Source: Liolophura sinensis
Taxonomy: Eukaryota > Mollusca > Polyplacophora > Chitonida > Chitonidae
Assembly (NCBI RefSeq): GCF_032854445.1
Contig: NC_088295.1
Location: 64,463,249-64,527,248, forward strand
Length of the DNA: 64,000 nucleotides
Direction of reading: 5' to 3'
In this document: in pieces, positions 35,682 to 49,654 of the stretch
Layout: each line of letters starts with the position of its first letter
How positions within the stretch are numbered: the stretch's first letter is position 1
Translations under genes and position numbers: made by a program
Notes under the pieces: generated by a model
What the model was told of the DNA's origin: nothing
The model's input: only the letters and a program-made list of their open reading frames with translations
Databases searched by the model: none

Positions 35682-35999
35682 GATGAGTCACTTAGTGTGT
35701 GCACATATTCTGTGGCAGGGTGAGTTTATGCCACCAAAGTGCTGCCGTTTGTGAAGTATCATGCTGATGACACCAGACATGACAATCCACCCAGTCACAT
35801 TATACTGACACTGGGCCAACCAATCCTGCTTCCTACATGTAGTTTGTTCTAACCTTTTAGTTGCTGAATGCCAAGCAAGGCAGCAAGAAGTATCATATTT
35901 AAAGTATGACCCTAATGAGACCTGATCCCAGATCTCCCTGAGGCGGACATTCAAGCCACTAGGCCACCACTGAAGCGGTCATCAGTGATAAGTCACATA
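35682..35999 (-). mobile_element. SINE group II with imperfect 13-bp target-site duplication
   Basis: The body is 35695-35986 (292 bp). On the minus strand the head reads GTGGCCTAGTGGCTTGAATG, a good tRNA A-box region, followed by a B-box-like GGGATCAGGTCTC. It continues into the shared core CTTGCTTGGCATTCAGCAAC, GTCAGTATAATGTGACTGGG and TGTCATGTCTGGTGTCATCA. GATGAGTCACTTA (35682-35694) and GATAAGTCACATA (35987-35999) are duplications matching at 11 of 13 bases. An 88-codon frame inside it is spurious. Confidence 0.9.
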
Positions 36000-38900
36000 C
36001 ATAAATCATAGTTATAATGAAATGCTATTTGTTTTCTGATATATACGCTTGTACATCGTGATGAACATTTGCATCTTGTGCCATTAGGATGGCTTGACAT
36101 TAGAATGACACATGGAAATTGTACAACAATGGTACACATACTATAAAGTTCCACATATACCCATCCCCAACCCAAGCCCAAAACAGTGAAGACTGACTGC
36201 TTATAATGTGTGGAAGAATTGAACGAACCAAAATCCCTGGGGCAGATTTTGATGAATCAGCAACAGATGGGTTTGAATGTCATGGTCATTCAAGTAAGAC
36301 AATTTAATGGCATCGTAGAGCCACACAATGCAGGTTAACTCACTCCAACATCACTTATATCTCTCAGCACACAATGATTGTACCTGAATCTCTTAAGACA
36401 GACCAATGAGTAAAATGGCATGTCAACTGAAAAATTAAGTCATGTTTTAGCCATCAAACGTGTTGTTACAACACGTACATTAGAGTCATCAGCTGCACGT
36501 ACTTCTTTGACTGAATGCCTCATCGCACTAATCCATGCTTCAATGGCAATCCAATCTCTTACTAGCACAATTATCACAAAGCCTTGAACGCTTTGTTCTT
36601 TAAACCATTCACAAAATTACAGTCCAATATTTGTGCAGTGGCTGCACTGTATCATTTATCTCAGTGTAAACCAACACAAAGATGAAAGTGATCAGTAAAG
36701 TAAATTATTGAGACGTCAAGAAAATATATTGCCAAATTGTTTATTAAGCCATATAGTCATTCATTCATTCGAGTAATAAGAAATGTAGGTCAACACATAT
36801 AGGCTGGTTAGGTGCAGATCATTAGATACACTGTGACAGCAATATCAAATCTTAAAGTCAGTCTTAATAAGAACAACTGATTTGCCTGCTGGAAACTGTA
36901 TTCAAACATTTTTATTCAATTTGTTTACATACAAAAAAGCCTATGGAATTAAAACATCAGAAAATACTTCAACATGCAGGACTAGCATGTACTAAACACA
37001 TCTTGTCACAGACAGGTCCATCTGGAGCCATACAATTGGCACCTGACTCCAGCGGTCTGGTGATTCTCTGTGAATAATTACCTGGCCTTAGGCTGACACC
37101 CACACACTATCAGCAGTCTGCTGGTAATAACCAGAAAACATAAGCCTAATGCTATCTCCATAAACCCTCAACGGCCTTATCCAAACCAAATTAAGCCTTC
37201 CTCAACCTGAAAGCTTTCGAAATGCTCTACGGCCCATCTTTCCCAACAAATATCATCAAATTTTAGCTTTCATCCACATCAGGAGGGAATAAATTTGAAT
37301 ATAGTTTGGCATCTTGTACGATGGTACATTTTCTTTTTGTTCCTTAACATGTTTAGCATCACACTGACCAATCCCTGTGTGATATATGGAATAATAGTTA
37401 AACTCTAAAAGTTTAAATGAAGACAAATGCAGAATGAATACGTCCAACCGTAATATAAATTTAAGAAGTTTAAGAAATTTAAGAATTTAAGAATAGCGCT
37501 GCTAGAGTCTAGGATTCCATAAAATCTAATGTCAGCCAATTACGATTTGGAAATTTCTTTATAAACGAGACTGAAGCTATCCAGTGTAACTGTTCACATT
37601 TCATATCTGAAATATCTACATTATATACTGTGTGTTCCATGTTCAAATCCAGTTTATGGAGTCTGACAACAGCTTTGCTAAGGCCAATCGGTCCATCACT
37701 TGCATGTACTTCTCTTTAGTCAGTTTGAGGTGTCAAAAGACTATGTATTCTTGATAGCATTAAGTTGGCTGACTACCACAAGCTGTACCTAGACTTTCGT
37801 GCTGAAAGAAGCCACATCAAACAGTAATTTAATGCATGTTAAAGAGTCCCCAAATGAGCCCCAATTAAAGCCACGATAATTTATGCATGTGGTGTGGAAG
37901 TCATTGGCGGAGTTGCCAAGGCGTATAGACATGAAACAAAGGAAGTTCACAACGAGGGTTAAATTCTCCAGGGAAAACAATGGTGATTGAGCTAGAGTGA
38001 ATAATTAATACACTCAAACTATAAATGCAAGCTGACGGAATTGCCAAATGTGACCAAATCACGTAACAAGTGCCCTCCATCAAATTTTACCATGACATCG
38101 AGCATGTAGTGGCTATGTAGAACAATATGGTCAGGCAAAGCTAACCCTTGGAGCAATTATTTCCTTAAATTCTTCAAAGAAAACTCACAGGCTTCAGTGA
38201 CTCTCACCCATACTATTTACAGTGTTAAAATGATTGTAATGTTTGAAAAAAGTTGTAATGGGACATCCTTAATAAATTTTATGAGCTTTATTACTGATTT
38301 TGAAAGGTAACATGTACATAAAAGGCTGATATTTTGTGATAAGTAATTATTTTGGCTATTCTTTGATAATAGCAAAAATATAATTGGATTAGTGCTGATT
38401 TATTTTTTTGCCAAAATCACAGATATAGCCTCTTTAAATGGAATCTTTATTATAACTTGAATATATGTACAGCATATATATAGCACAGATACGTACGTGT
38501 GTTACCCCTTTATAATAGAAAACCTAAAATAAACAACAAGAAAAAAGAAAACAAAAAAGTACCAACCACAAACCACCTGGATTTTAAACACTTCTGAAAA
38601 AAAAAAAAAACTTCAGTTTCCACATATTTGAGCATTTGACTGATTTCATGATTAATTGGAATTTAACCCAACTGCCAGTTTCCATATCAGATGGTGTGGT
38701 GACAAGCATAGCCATGTCCTCCTAGATTAGTGGCCATACAGTAATGATATACCCCAGACACACAGCTGGGGACCTCATAGACTGTAGCACAGTTTCCACT
38801 GGGGCAGACCTTGGTGTCAGGTCACCCATTGGTCATCAAGTGTTTGTCAACTTTCACACTTTGTCAGGGAACTTAAAATGTCAACTGAGTTATGATAAGG

Positions 38901-41900
38901 AGCGACAAGTTCAGTAACTTCCGCAACTTGGTGAAGGCAAGTTTGTAAATATTTGAGTTCTTTAAACATGCCTCTTCTTTTGCATCCCGGCAATGCCTGC
39001 TCTTTTTCTGCTCAATCCTAGGACTGGGATGTTCTGTAATAATGAAGTCATAAGTGAAGTTTGTAGACATATGCCACATTTAACTTGCTTGTTTTCGATA
39101 TAAAAACCAAAAAGACTAAAGACAAATGCTCCACATACACCACAAAGCCTGAATAGAATATGACTTGACAAAAGCAAACATCAACTATTTTGCTCACAAA
39201 CTAGAAAATGTGATATTAAGATGACCAACAAGATAAAATTCTTCCCAAGTCAAACATCCATCTGTGCAAACAGCTCCAATAAGTAAGCCCTTGTCCATGT
39301 CTTCAGAATTCTCCAAAGGCACCCTAACAGCCACATGAGGCTCTTCAGTCCTGTTCATAAACACTGTTCGAATTCCTAATACAATTAATGAGCCCTCCAC
39401 ATATATGAAAAGGTTCTTCTTCAAATGCTGATCCAAAGCCATTATCAAAGTCACACCAGTTTCTAAACATCAACCTCTTAAAAGCAATATTTTTGGAGCT
39501 TTGTAAGATAAATGCTCAACACCTCAAAGGCAGCCCCTGAAATCTTCACTAACACAGATGTCCCCACTTAAGCTAGTGTTAACACAAACAAACTCTCTAC
39601 TTCACAGAGTTGCTGGCCCCAGCCTCCAGCCCAAACACCCAGCCAGAGTATGTTGTACCACACAGACAGGCCTTCTCACCTCCCTCCAGGATCTATCCAG
39701 CCAGCTGTGTTTTCTCCAACAACATGACAAAGACTAAAATTGATCGATTGGTATTTGCTATGATCTTATACAGTCCTTATCCAGACGAATTGCAAGCTTT
39801 CAACCTTTGTTCTAATGGAAAGATGGTTTGTACATGCAGGTGTACCAAACTTTGCCCATATATCACAATATACCACTGTCAGTCCATGCCAGTCAGTTTT
39901 ATCATGTGTAAGTGTCAATTAGACAAAATGCTTGTCATAACTGTAGTTTTGCACCCTTGTTACTAAACTGTTTAATAAGATGCTTGCATTTTTGCATTCA
40001 ACAGTGAAGCTTGATGGCTATCAGATTTTTTTGAAAATTTTCACATTTTAAAATAAAAATTTGTAATTGCCATAGTTCAATGTTTTTACAGCACAGTCAC
40101 CAGATGATTATGGCTAAGATACATGAACTAACACATTCTAGTCAAATAGCAAGGGAAAAACTATTACCCAGGAACTTGCATTTTGCATTCTCAGAATTTA
40201 CACCACCACCCACAACTTCCCCTTGGTGAAGTTACATACTCCAACTCCTCATGACCAAACTCTTGTTACAATATAACATTGGATTTCATGTACAATTATA
40301 CCTCTGCCCATGTTAAACCAGACCTATCGGCACGATAAAAACTTCTAGGAAACAATCAGTTGCAATGTAGAAATCCAGCATTTATTGAAAACTTTCATTC
40401 AGAAGCTTAGTTGAGTTTTTATCTGATTTATAATTAACCAGAAGTTTTATAACAGCCTCAACATTTTGTAAGTTACATGTAAGAACTATGAAGTCAAACT
40501 GTTTATTTATCCACAAAAGCCAGGATAGATATGTATGCCCTTTCTTCATTTTACTCTTTGCCAAATCAAAAACAAGCACACAAAGTCCATTTGAGTCCAT
40601 TTGTGGAAACACAAAAGGTGCAATCTAGCATGGCACTCTGACAAGGCAGCGAACGTCAGAAAATTTGCTAAACTGTCCTGATAAACATGTAGGTTAATCT
40701 AAAAGAAAGGCGAGTGAATTCCCATCGCAGTTTCTGTCGGCATATTTATCTGGGAAGGTGATTCATACGCTTACAGGCCTGGGTGGGAAGCTGATGCCTA
40801 TCTTCCTCATATATCTCTGTGGGGAATTCTACAACCCAAAGAGACAGCAAGGTACACGGCTCTTTAAAATTCTCAACATGGTGCCTTCAAAATCTTGGAA
40901 TGCCACATCTTTTACTCCAGACATATATATGCCTCAGCAACTTCAACAGAACAATATTAGTTGTTCCTTTATCACACTCATGGGACGCAAGTACCACTTC
41001 AGTTCAGACACAAATATATATTATATATATATATATATATGGAATATTATTTTTTTAACACTTGAAGAACGACATCATGGCACTTAAAAAGCCTGAGACG
41101 TGCCACATCTATTAATCTTCACATACACACACATAACAAATTATACCTGGTCCATTTGGAATATTATTTAACTTAAAAATTTAAAAACAAAAAAAACTTT
41201 CCTGTCCTGTCAGAGAATATACATGCTACAAATTTATTCTGCCTCCACAAAGAAAGAGTAGTTTTACAAAGGATGCCATGTGGAAATCAGCTGCGGTCCA
41301 GACTTACAAGAGCAACTGTCTACAATACTCATATTATTAATATTGATATACTCTGTATACATGTAAAGGTACATCACAATTGGTTCAGATCAAACTGTAA
41401 TGGAGTGAGTGAAGACTGATGGATTTATGTTGACCAAAATAACCAATAAATATACCTGAAATAGATCTTCAGTTTTTAAAGAGTCAATTACCTGTTAAAA
41501 AAATATGTTTTTTTACCATCATAATGTACAATCATTTTTTAAGAACTAAAATGACACATATTAATTGTATATCTCTACTGATTGTAAATCTCTCCACATA
41601 GACAGTAATATTAAACAGATACTTAAAAATTTGACAGCATGGCATAAACAATGTTAATAGAAACCAAATGTTGCCAAATAAATCATAAAGTGCATTTGTA
41701 TTAAGAAACTTTTCATGCCGCACTGTAAATAAGTCAGTTGAACATTAACAACATATTAGCTTACCTTGTCCATAATGAATAACAATTCATAGACGAAAAC
41801 TTTCACAAAGGAAAGTTGTGCTCAAAATAATTCCAATGGTTTGGCACTGGTATAATTTCTCTGTCAACGGCTAGAGAGCCATCTCACATTATGCTCTACA

Positions 41901-43529
41901 GTGGTAATAGGAATCCCATAGTTTTAGACTAGGCCAGTTCAGTTGTCACTGTAGAGTGGCCCTCTTGTTGGGGGCATGCACACATTCTGAAGAAGTGACA
42001 ATGTCAGCTGGCATTTCTCTTGTCCTCAGGAATGGACAGGACAACACCTACACACATCTCTGTCTACAGAGGGCTGCCATGTCAACAGGAATCCATCCAG
42101 ACAACCCCAGCCTTAGATGTCTTCAGGGCTAACACAGCAATATTCTTGAGAATCAATTTTGGCTCACATGTAACCCACTGGAGATTCCTAGCCCAACCAC
42201 GGGGCACATTAGTTAAAGACTTATTTCCCAGAAGTGTTAATCCAAAGTTCAGATCTATGACTAGAGGGAACAGTAATCTTTCTTCTTCTGAAAGAACATA
42301 ACTTGAAAAAAAAAGCAAAGCCCAATATTACTCTGGCCCCCTCCGTCCTAGGCCCAGAGAGGATATAGGAGTGGGAACCAAGGTTCCGGTAAACAGCTGC
42401 AGATGGTTTGTTAGGCTATCCACTTTCCCTCTCCACTACCAGCAGCCAGTCATGGGCAGAAGTGGAAGGATCCAACTAGACATCCACCTAAGCACAGGAC
42501 AGTAGCCCCGCCAAGCAGCATGTCTGCCAGCCAATCATCTATATAACATCAATGTTCCTAGAATCACTGTCTAACCAGGCACCTAAGTGGTAAGACCCTT
42601 CTCCACAGGAGCTGAGATGCTGGGAATGTCAAGGGCTGCCAAAATGATACGAAATCTTTGACCTTGTGCCCATTGGGAGGTCACCTCTGAATGGGCAACC
42701 CCTGTCTAATAGTTGATGATCAACAGCTGAAGCAGTGGGGGGAATTTATCACCAGCAGTGGTATACACATGAAACTCCTGACAGTGACTGTGTTGATGTG
42801 GCAAGATCATCACAAACGAAACCACTTTGTTTCCAAGGGCAATGAGAAAAAGATGGGGATAAAAAAAAAAGAGAACAACTTAATTTTTTTGCAGAGGCAA
42901 TCAATCAGAATGTTAGAAAAGATTTATATTCCACATGTGTGAAAAGCTCTGTGGGCTAATGATGCTAAAGAATCCAGGTGGTGTTAATCAGGTCTCTTCA
43001 TTAGCCATGGGGTGATAGTTGTCCTGGTCAGTCTACCACTACAAACCTGTTCAGCATGATCTTCTAACCAAAAGGTGCGCCTGATTCTGGGAGCTGACAC
43101 AATCTCATTGGCTCAGGACAAAGACTCAACACTGTCTGGTAACCGTGCTTGGCTGACCGCTGGTCGTCAGACACAAATGGCCGTCATGGGACTTCCATTG
43201 AGACAAAGCAATCACGGACCAAAAAGCCAGGAACATCTAAACCTTGGTATCTCCCACAAAACAATAGCCTCGACCTACAGGCTTAACAAGCAGCCACAAA
43301 ACTAGATATCTCCCTTGCACTTTACAGTCTTCTATTCTGAACTTGGCAAAAATAATGTCTCTGCAGGATTAGAATAGAGAACAGCAAATGTTATCCTCAG
43401 ACGGCAAGTGATTGTTAATGAGAGCTGTGGGGAGACTTTGCTAAAACCAGTCACAAGGAGGGCAGTTTTAAAGAGAAGAGGAATATAGAGAGAAGGCTGT
43501 CAATAAAAGCTGGCAGTTGGTCATCCTCC
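36000..43529. other. gene-less stretch (7.5 kb)
   Basis: Mostly unique A+T-rich sequence with a TA microsatellite at 41022-41040. The inverted repeat ACGTGTTGTTACAACACGT (9-bp arms, one central base) lies at 36458-36476. Two minus-strand frames look mildly protein-like: 39194-39462, and 42085-42300 after a pyrimidine-rich TTCTTTCAG. The peptides are not recognised and no paired donor was convincing. About 42320-42700 is richer in G+C but poor in CpG. Confidence 0.45.
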
Positions 43530-43850
43530 ATGTACCGACACAACAGACTGGTGTGCAGCGAGCGAAGCGACGGCAGACCATCGAGAGCAGCATTCAGGAT
43601 ACCGCTGATCCTAGCTAGAGCCTCAGCTCAATCACACGGTGTAATTGAGGCCATGCGTTGACGCAGTGCAATCACACGCTGCCTCACAAGAGAAGCCTCC
43701 AGCACTTGGTCCGAGACTCCGAAGGCCCCTAATGGAGGTGCGCGCCACCGTAGGCATGAACGTGGATGCAGATTATCGCCATCTATTACACAGGTGTGAA
43801 GCTCAGCCCATCTCCGGCAAGATCGGGCCTCAGACATGAATTAAACATGC
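43530..43850. promoter_or_regulatory. CpG-dense block, possible regulatory element or exon
   Basis: I count 19 CpGs between about 43556 and 43827, by far the densest cluster in the window and inside otherwise CpG-poor DNA. CAATCACAC occurs twice about 40 bp apart. An imperfect 11-bp-armed inverted repeat spans 43627-43649, and a second, CGTTGACG-centred, small inverted repeat follows. Frames of 69 codons (-) and 64 codons (+) are open, neither recognised. It could be an unmethylated CpG element, a promoter or an exon fragment. Confidence 0.3.
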
Positions 43851-45415
43851 TAAGATGGCAGGAAATTGAGGATAAATGGTCAGTCTGGCGCATTGGTGTG
43901 GTCTGAACTGACCACAATGGTAGCTAGTCCACTTGCCTTAAGATCTCTCCAGAAATTTATTGGCGGTCAAAGTAGACTGTCCACTCTCACTGTTAATATA
44001 TGTACATGTATATTGAGCATGTAGATACAGCAGCTAAAAGCTAAACCGATGGCCATTAAGCTTAGTGGGCAAATAGTCCAATTATCTCTTACAGAGTGTC
44101 TTTAGAACCTCAAGGGATAAGAACAGACTGACCTATACCATAATGAAACTTCAGGTTAGCCTACATGTACTTAAAGTTCTTTGGTATACATGTCTGCTTG
44201 TAATATGTAATTTTTAAGCATGCATGGCCACTTGAATCTATGCCTCAAAATAGACATTTGTATACCAGCCGTCAACAAATAAGGATGTTCCAAGTTAATA
44301 ATAACAAGGCCAATTGTCAAACAGACCTATAACACAATCCACCAAAGAACTTGGGCAGAACCATGCAAAGAGAAGCAGTCAACAGTTTTTAATGACACTG
44401 GAAAGACGCAGGGTATGGTTTTGGCAACTGGTTGCAATTTAAGCATTTAAATCATGTACCTTGCTAGAATATAAGTTGCCAATAAAAAAATCTGTATCTA
44501 AGTTGCATTTTGATTGCAACTGTTCATACATCCAACATGGGGGATATAATTCAACATTACTCTGAAAATATCTATAAGCTGGGGTACAACAGTTAGACCA
44601 AGAGAAAAATTTACAAGAAAATTTTGAAAGTCTTCTGTTTCCAAAACATACTATGTTTATCTGTTAACTTATAATTTATACTTAATTTAAACATACTTAC
44701 ACTGCTTATGTTTGATAGAACTTTTATTCTTTTCACAAAGCCGAATATATTCACTGCATTTCTCAGCAATGATCATTCTGTCATAAACACATAATTATAA
44801 CTACACCAGACAGAATTCTCAATAAATTACATTCAAGGGCACAATGAACTTGCAAAATAACAAAAAAATGAAACATTTCTAACTAAAGTCTCATTAAAAA
44901 AAAAAAAAGCAATAATAAATATTTGTGCATGTCAAATCTAATTAGCTCCATACGGGATACTGAGAGACAAAGTCATATTTTTTTATTTGTGGTCCTTGGC
45001 ATTGCATGAGTGTGAAAAAAAGTGCTACTCTTCACTTCCATAAAAAATCGGACAAATTAATCATTAATGAGTATTTGTAAAAAAGAATAATACTCGAGAA
45101 ATGTGACACAACATAACATTAATAATTAATTTCGATATCAATTACTGGAGTGTCTGATAAAGCCTGTACCTGATATTCAGTTAATGTTAAAAAAACCCAA
45201 CAACTGCAATCAAAATACAGAGAAGAAAGACTCTTTAAAAATCAGATTCACAAAATTATAGATTAGGAGTAAGTACAAAAAAAAAACAAAACAGGGAGAC
45301 AAGTTCCAGAAACATGATTCAAATTATTGCAGAAAATTACGTAGACCAAGATATAAACTAGATGTCTGGTACAGGCAAAAAAAAGATCCTGAGAAAAGTG
45401 ATGTATTGTTCTTAG
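43851..45415. other. gene-less stretch
   Basis: Becomes strongly A+T-rich from about 44400, with several A runs near 44895 and 45283. At 43897-43916, TGTGGTC and GACCACA form a 7-bp-armed inverted repeat with a 6-base centre. No gene is seen. Confidence 0.5.
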
Positions 45416-45633
45416 GCTGCTGTTTTATCACTGTTTCCATGGAAACGATTAATGTTGAATGATGTATTTGGCAACGGCATTCAAGAATCACAGCTCTTAG
45501 GTGACACCGTTCGAGAAATAATGGAACAAATATTATTGCTTCTGAGTGAAGAATTCTTTACGGCGTTGCTTATGAGAAAGCTCTACAGGAAATGGGGGAT
45601 TACAGAATCGACCATTAACATCCATAATTCTGG
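45416..45633 (+). other. candidate exon, unknown protein
   Basis: A segment of 218 bp lies between an acceptor-like TGTATTGTTCTTAG (ending 45415) and a donor-like TGG/GTAAAC (GT at 45634). One frame is open across all of it, 72 codons plus two bases, with an in-frame TAG just upstream. The peptide has a long amphipathic stretch, with GDTVREIMEQILLLLSEEFF in its middle and LYRKWGI after it, which is helix-like but unknown to me. The palindrome GTTTCCATGGAAAC lies at 45433-45446, so a non-coding element is an equal alternative. No neighbouring exon was found. Confidence 0.25.
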
Positions 45634-45637
45634 GTAA

Positions 45638-48600
45638 ACACATGCAGAGTGTTCACAGTGAACACAAGGATTGTAAAGCAGTGCATGAAATGTGGGGGAA
45701 AAGCAGCAAGGCTCGCACATATGTCTGACTTGAAGTGGGAATTCCTACGCATCGATGTCTTGGATTTTTTTTTTATAGTCCCAAGGGATAAATTGGACAC
45801 ACTATACATCGATAAATGGCAGTAATGGCTCTAATGTTCATCTGCTTACACACTGCAAAGTATATTACAAAGGAATAATAATGCCACAGTGTTACATTGT
45901 CAAAGACGACCATAAATTCATCATTCAACAGTTATTTAGTTTACACCAGTGGCATGGTTTACACAGTCGAGTCAATTTAACAGTTGACTGTATTTGACTT
46001 AAAATTTCACACAAAAGATGGCAATTTTATACGCAAATAAAGCTTATACAACAAAATTATTGCTAATGCTGGAACATACTTTTCCAGGAGGGTAGAACAG
46101 ATCTTAAATCACCTTTCTAAATTGTTTTTTTTATTGAAGCTGTGTAATACACTTAAGATATCAAGAAATCTGCTAACCCCTGATCCAGACAATCAAATAA
46201 GTCAGCATTTGACAATGCCAAGAACCAAATGGTTTAAAATTTGAACCGTCAGTTCCTTAGGGTTCTAGATGACCTTTATTACAGGCCCATGACCCTTTGT
46301 CCCATGGCCACCTGTACACACCATAAGCTACTCAGATCACTTTTCTCTGGTTTCCTTGCATAAGCAAACTAGAAATGCCATTGGCAACAAAAACAGTTCT
46401 CAATTTCCTGGTGTACTTCATGAACCCTGCATAATGTCAGAAAAACTGATCGTGATCTGTAGAGTAAGGAGTCCCCTAATGACTCCAAAACTAGTAAAAA
46501 ATAATCGAAACAGCAGCCTACCAATCTAAACACCAAACTTGGGGCCTCTTGGTGACAAGAGAGAGCATATGGCTGGTTCGAAAATGGCATGAATATTATG
46601 GAACTGATCTGGTCACTACGGCAATAGCGTGGATTTGGACTGAATTTGAATGAGCTCTGTGACCAGTTTATGTGTAGACAGGATAATGGTCAAACAAATC
46701 GGACTAGATGTGTGGCACCATGCTACTCCAAACCCATAAAATCTGGCACAAGAACAAAGGGTATCTAAGTGAGCGCCAAGGTTAATGGGGTAAACGACAT
46801 GACAGCCCATGAATCTGAACATTACTCTGAACTGAAGTCAGTAGGGTTCTCCACTGGGTGTCTCCTCCATCCAGTCTATGCCCAAGTCAACCCCCCGGTA
46901 GGCTAAGGTCAGTCAATCCCCAGACAACATGTGTACAAGGCCACACACTGATTTTTATTGCAACTGTCTATACATGAGAAGCACTTCCTTCTCCACAGTC
47001 CAACTTTCATCTATAACCCACTGACTAGTTAAAACATAAAGATCATGTTTTCAGACATGTGAATTTAAATGGCTCCAAAACTGAATCACATATGATGTCT
47101 TTCATCAGGGGTTTTAATAGAAGTTTGGAGCATTAGAGAAATTTTGTTCTAATCGAGTGAATTCGCATCCAATTTCAATAGATTAATGAAGACAAGATTG
47201 TTCAGACATCTCCTTATGGTTCAAACAAGTTTGGCAGCTTGTCTCTTGTAGGAGATTTTAAATTATCCAATTACTGGACAGAAACCTAAAGACTTTGCCA
47301 AAAATTCACTGAACCATACACGTGGGATTATGGTACACTATCTGTTCATCTTTATCCAAGCATATCCCATGCAAAAGTCATGAAGTTTAAAGTCATGGAA
47401 CATTTAGTATCTGGCACGTTACTCACTTCTACTGCCAAACTAACATCATTTGAAAAGCTCTATCACACATTCCAAGGGTAGGTTTATATTCAATGGCATC
47501 AACTAAATGTCACTGTCAGTAGATATAATTATGATTAAAAGCGTGGGAATGCAAAAAACATTCTCTCAAATATATATATATCTTATTTAATCATTGTTTA
47601 ATGCTCAGGAATTTCTCAGCTTCCTTGTATGAATGGAGGAAACCTGAGTCAGAAAGCTACCTCTCTGTATATCAAGTACCTACCAAACCTATAATGACTC
47701 CAGCTGCATTTGAGCCTGTGGCATCAATGGTCATGAGCTGACTGACTGCAGATACTAGAGCCATCCCACTTCATTTAGTCAGAACACATTTGCTACAGTG
47801 TAAGTGTGTAAGTGTTTTTTTAGGTCTATACAGTAAGTCTTGGTTCTTTCCTTCACCACATGTGCACATACTTGTATGCCAGTCAGTACTATTTTTCTCA
47901 TTAAAGCATTTATTTAAACTGACATTTCCCAGCTGAGAAGCACCAGAATTAAATGGAAGGTGCTGGAGATGAAATGATAAAGTAATTATAAGCGGAAACA
48001 TACACCAAGTCAAAACAAGGTTGATATGTTCCTGACAGAACTGGTAAAGATGCAAACAAAACATGGTTGAATAAATGGAGGAGGTGGTTTTGTGGTTTCT
48101 GATCAACAAGGAATAGCACTTCAGTGCAGTACAAGGCCTAGTAGATACAACAAAGCAAATCACCATCTGCTGTAACAGAAAAAAGAAAACATTGTCCCAA
48201 CATGGTGTTATATCTCTGGGATAACACCATTAAAGGTATTGTCTGGCCACCAAGCCTTTGGTGAATGCTAGAAACTCTAAAGGATTCCACACGACGGTGA
48301 GAATTGAAGGGGTTGGTTTACAGCTGCGAGCTGCCCTCTACCTCACAAGGCAATGACAAAAAAAAACTAACAGACTACCATCATGAGCAGAATGTGGAAG
48401 TGCAAGAATGACAGAGGCGGGTTTTTTGTGAAGCGTTCACTGAGTGATGTCTGCCTCACATATTTTGCTGAGGAGAAAAAAAAAACTTCCATTTGGCTAT
48501 TAGATCTGAGGAACAGTTAAGGTTTTAACAGGGATTCCATCAGCAGGGTCTGGATGAGCAGTTAAACAAGAGTGGCCTGCGATAACCTGTCTTAATTGAA

Positions 48601-49654
48601 TGTGTTTATGTTAACTGACAGCATGTTGCCTCACAAAAACTTTTCCTAATGCCCGCAGACCACATCAGGCTTGGCCATTCATCAAGCCAGATACTGGGCA
48701 AAACGTTCAAGTTTTTCAATTCTGTCTGTTTGAAACGAACGCTCAACCCATCGCTCTCGTATGAACACAATTATTCTGCTTGACATGAGACTGGAAATGA
48801 ATTCATTTTTCTCAACCTATCTTCACAAACTGAAAGAACGTCTTATTAATTACCCAATTACAGATGTGTGGTATTTTATTACCTTCACCTCCTTATCCCC
48901 CATGTGATCCTAAACGTTCATCCAATGAAATGAAAGAAAAACTGGCAAACCTTTAAAGAGCAAAGGCTACTTTTTGCAATCCATCACCCTGATCCAATGA
49001 TACCACACCAAGCTCAAGGACATTTACATTTAGTTTTTATACCCAGGAAGAGGGAGAGACTCAAGCTTTTAGGGCACATTATAACACAGAGGTTTTGAAC
49101 TATTAAGGTGGTCCATGAGGGTATCATTTAAACTATATGATATTCTTTCATTGGCTCAACCTTTTTACAGCACAAGGATCAAGCTGCTTTAATGTATATG
49201 TGCGGAAATTCTAAGACACTAAAACAGCCCAATCAAATCATGCTCAAAACAACACGTTTATGCTGGCTTTTGCAGCCCTGCAGGAAAAAGCTAACATATT
49301 GTATATTCAAAGATTACAATGAAATCCCTCAAGACAAAACACTGAGAAAATTACAGTAGTGAAAATACAGAAAATAACAGTGTGTAAACTGGTCACCCTA
49401 ATGTTAAGATGCTGGTGTGAGGAAAATTGAAATGTAATGCTTGCCTTGTGTATGTTAGAACAGATGTAAAAATAAGCCCTTGGGTTTGGAGGAAGCAACT
49501 GAAGCTGAACTGAGCAAATTGTATGTTTTGATAAGGCAGGAACAAGCTGTATGTAATCAAGTGTTTGTATACAAAGGTAAAGTGAACCAGAACTTGGTTT
49601 CTCTACCATCAACTTGACGCCAAATTTGGCTGATTGCCAGTGAGAGGGCTTGTG
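45638..49654. other. gene-less stretch
   Basis: Unique sequence. A perfect hairpin with 10-bp arms (ATGGTGTTAT) and a 9-base loop lies at 48202-48230. Minus-strand frames of 131 codons (47771-48166) and 130 codons (49307-49699) show no recognisable features. No gene is supported. Confidence 0.5.

Noticed and set aside
35688-35954. 88-codon minus-strand frame
   Set aside because: Lies almost entirely inside the group II SINE at 35695-35986.
36458-36476. Perfect inverted repeat ACGTGTTGTTACAACACGT, with similar short hairpins at 8127-8144, 21148-21168 and 48202-48230
   Set aside because: In 64 kb of this composition, several perfect 8- to 10-bp-armed repeats with short loops are expected by chance, so none is treated as a finding on its own.
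39194-39462. Minus-strand frame of about 90 codons that looks mildly protein-like
   Set aside because: Peptide unrecognised, a second frame over the same bases is also open, and no donor site was found.
42082-42318. Minus-strand frame with a leucine-rich-repeat-like LTLLGNKSLTNVP run after a TTCTTTCAG acceptor-like site
   Set aside because: Only one repeat-like stretch fits; the next expected repeat does not follow, the plus strand is equally open and no donor is convincing.
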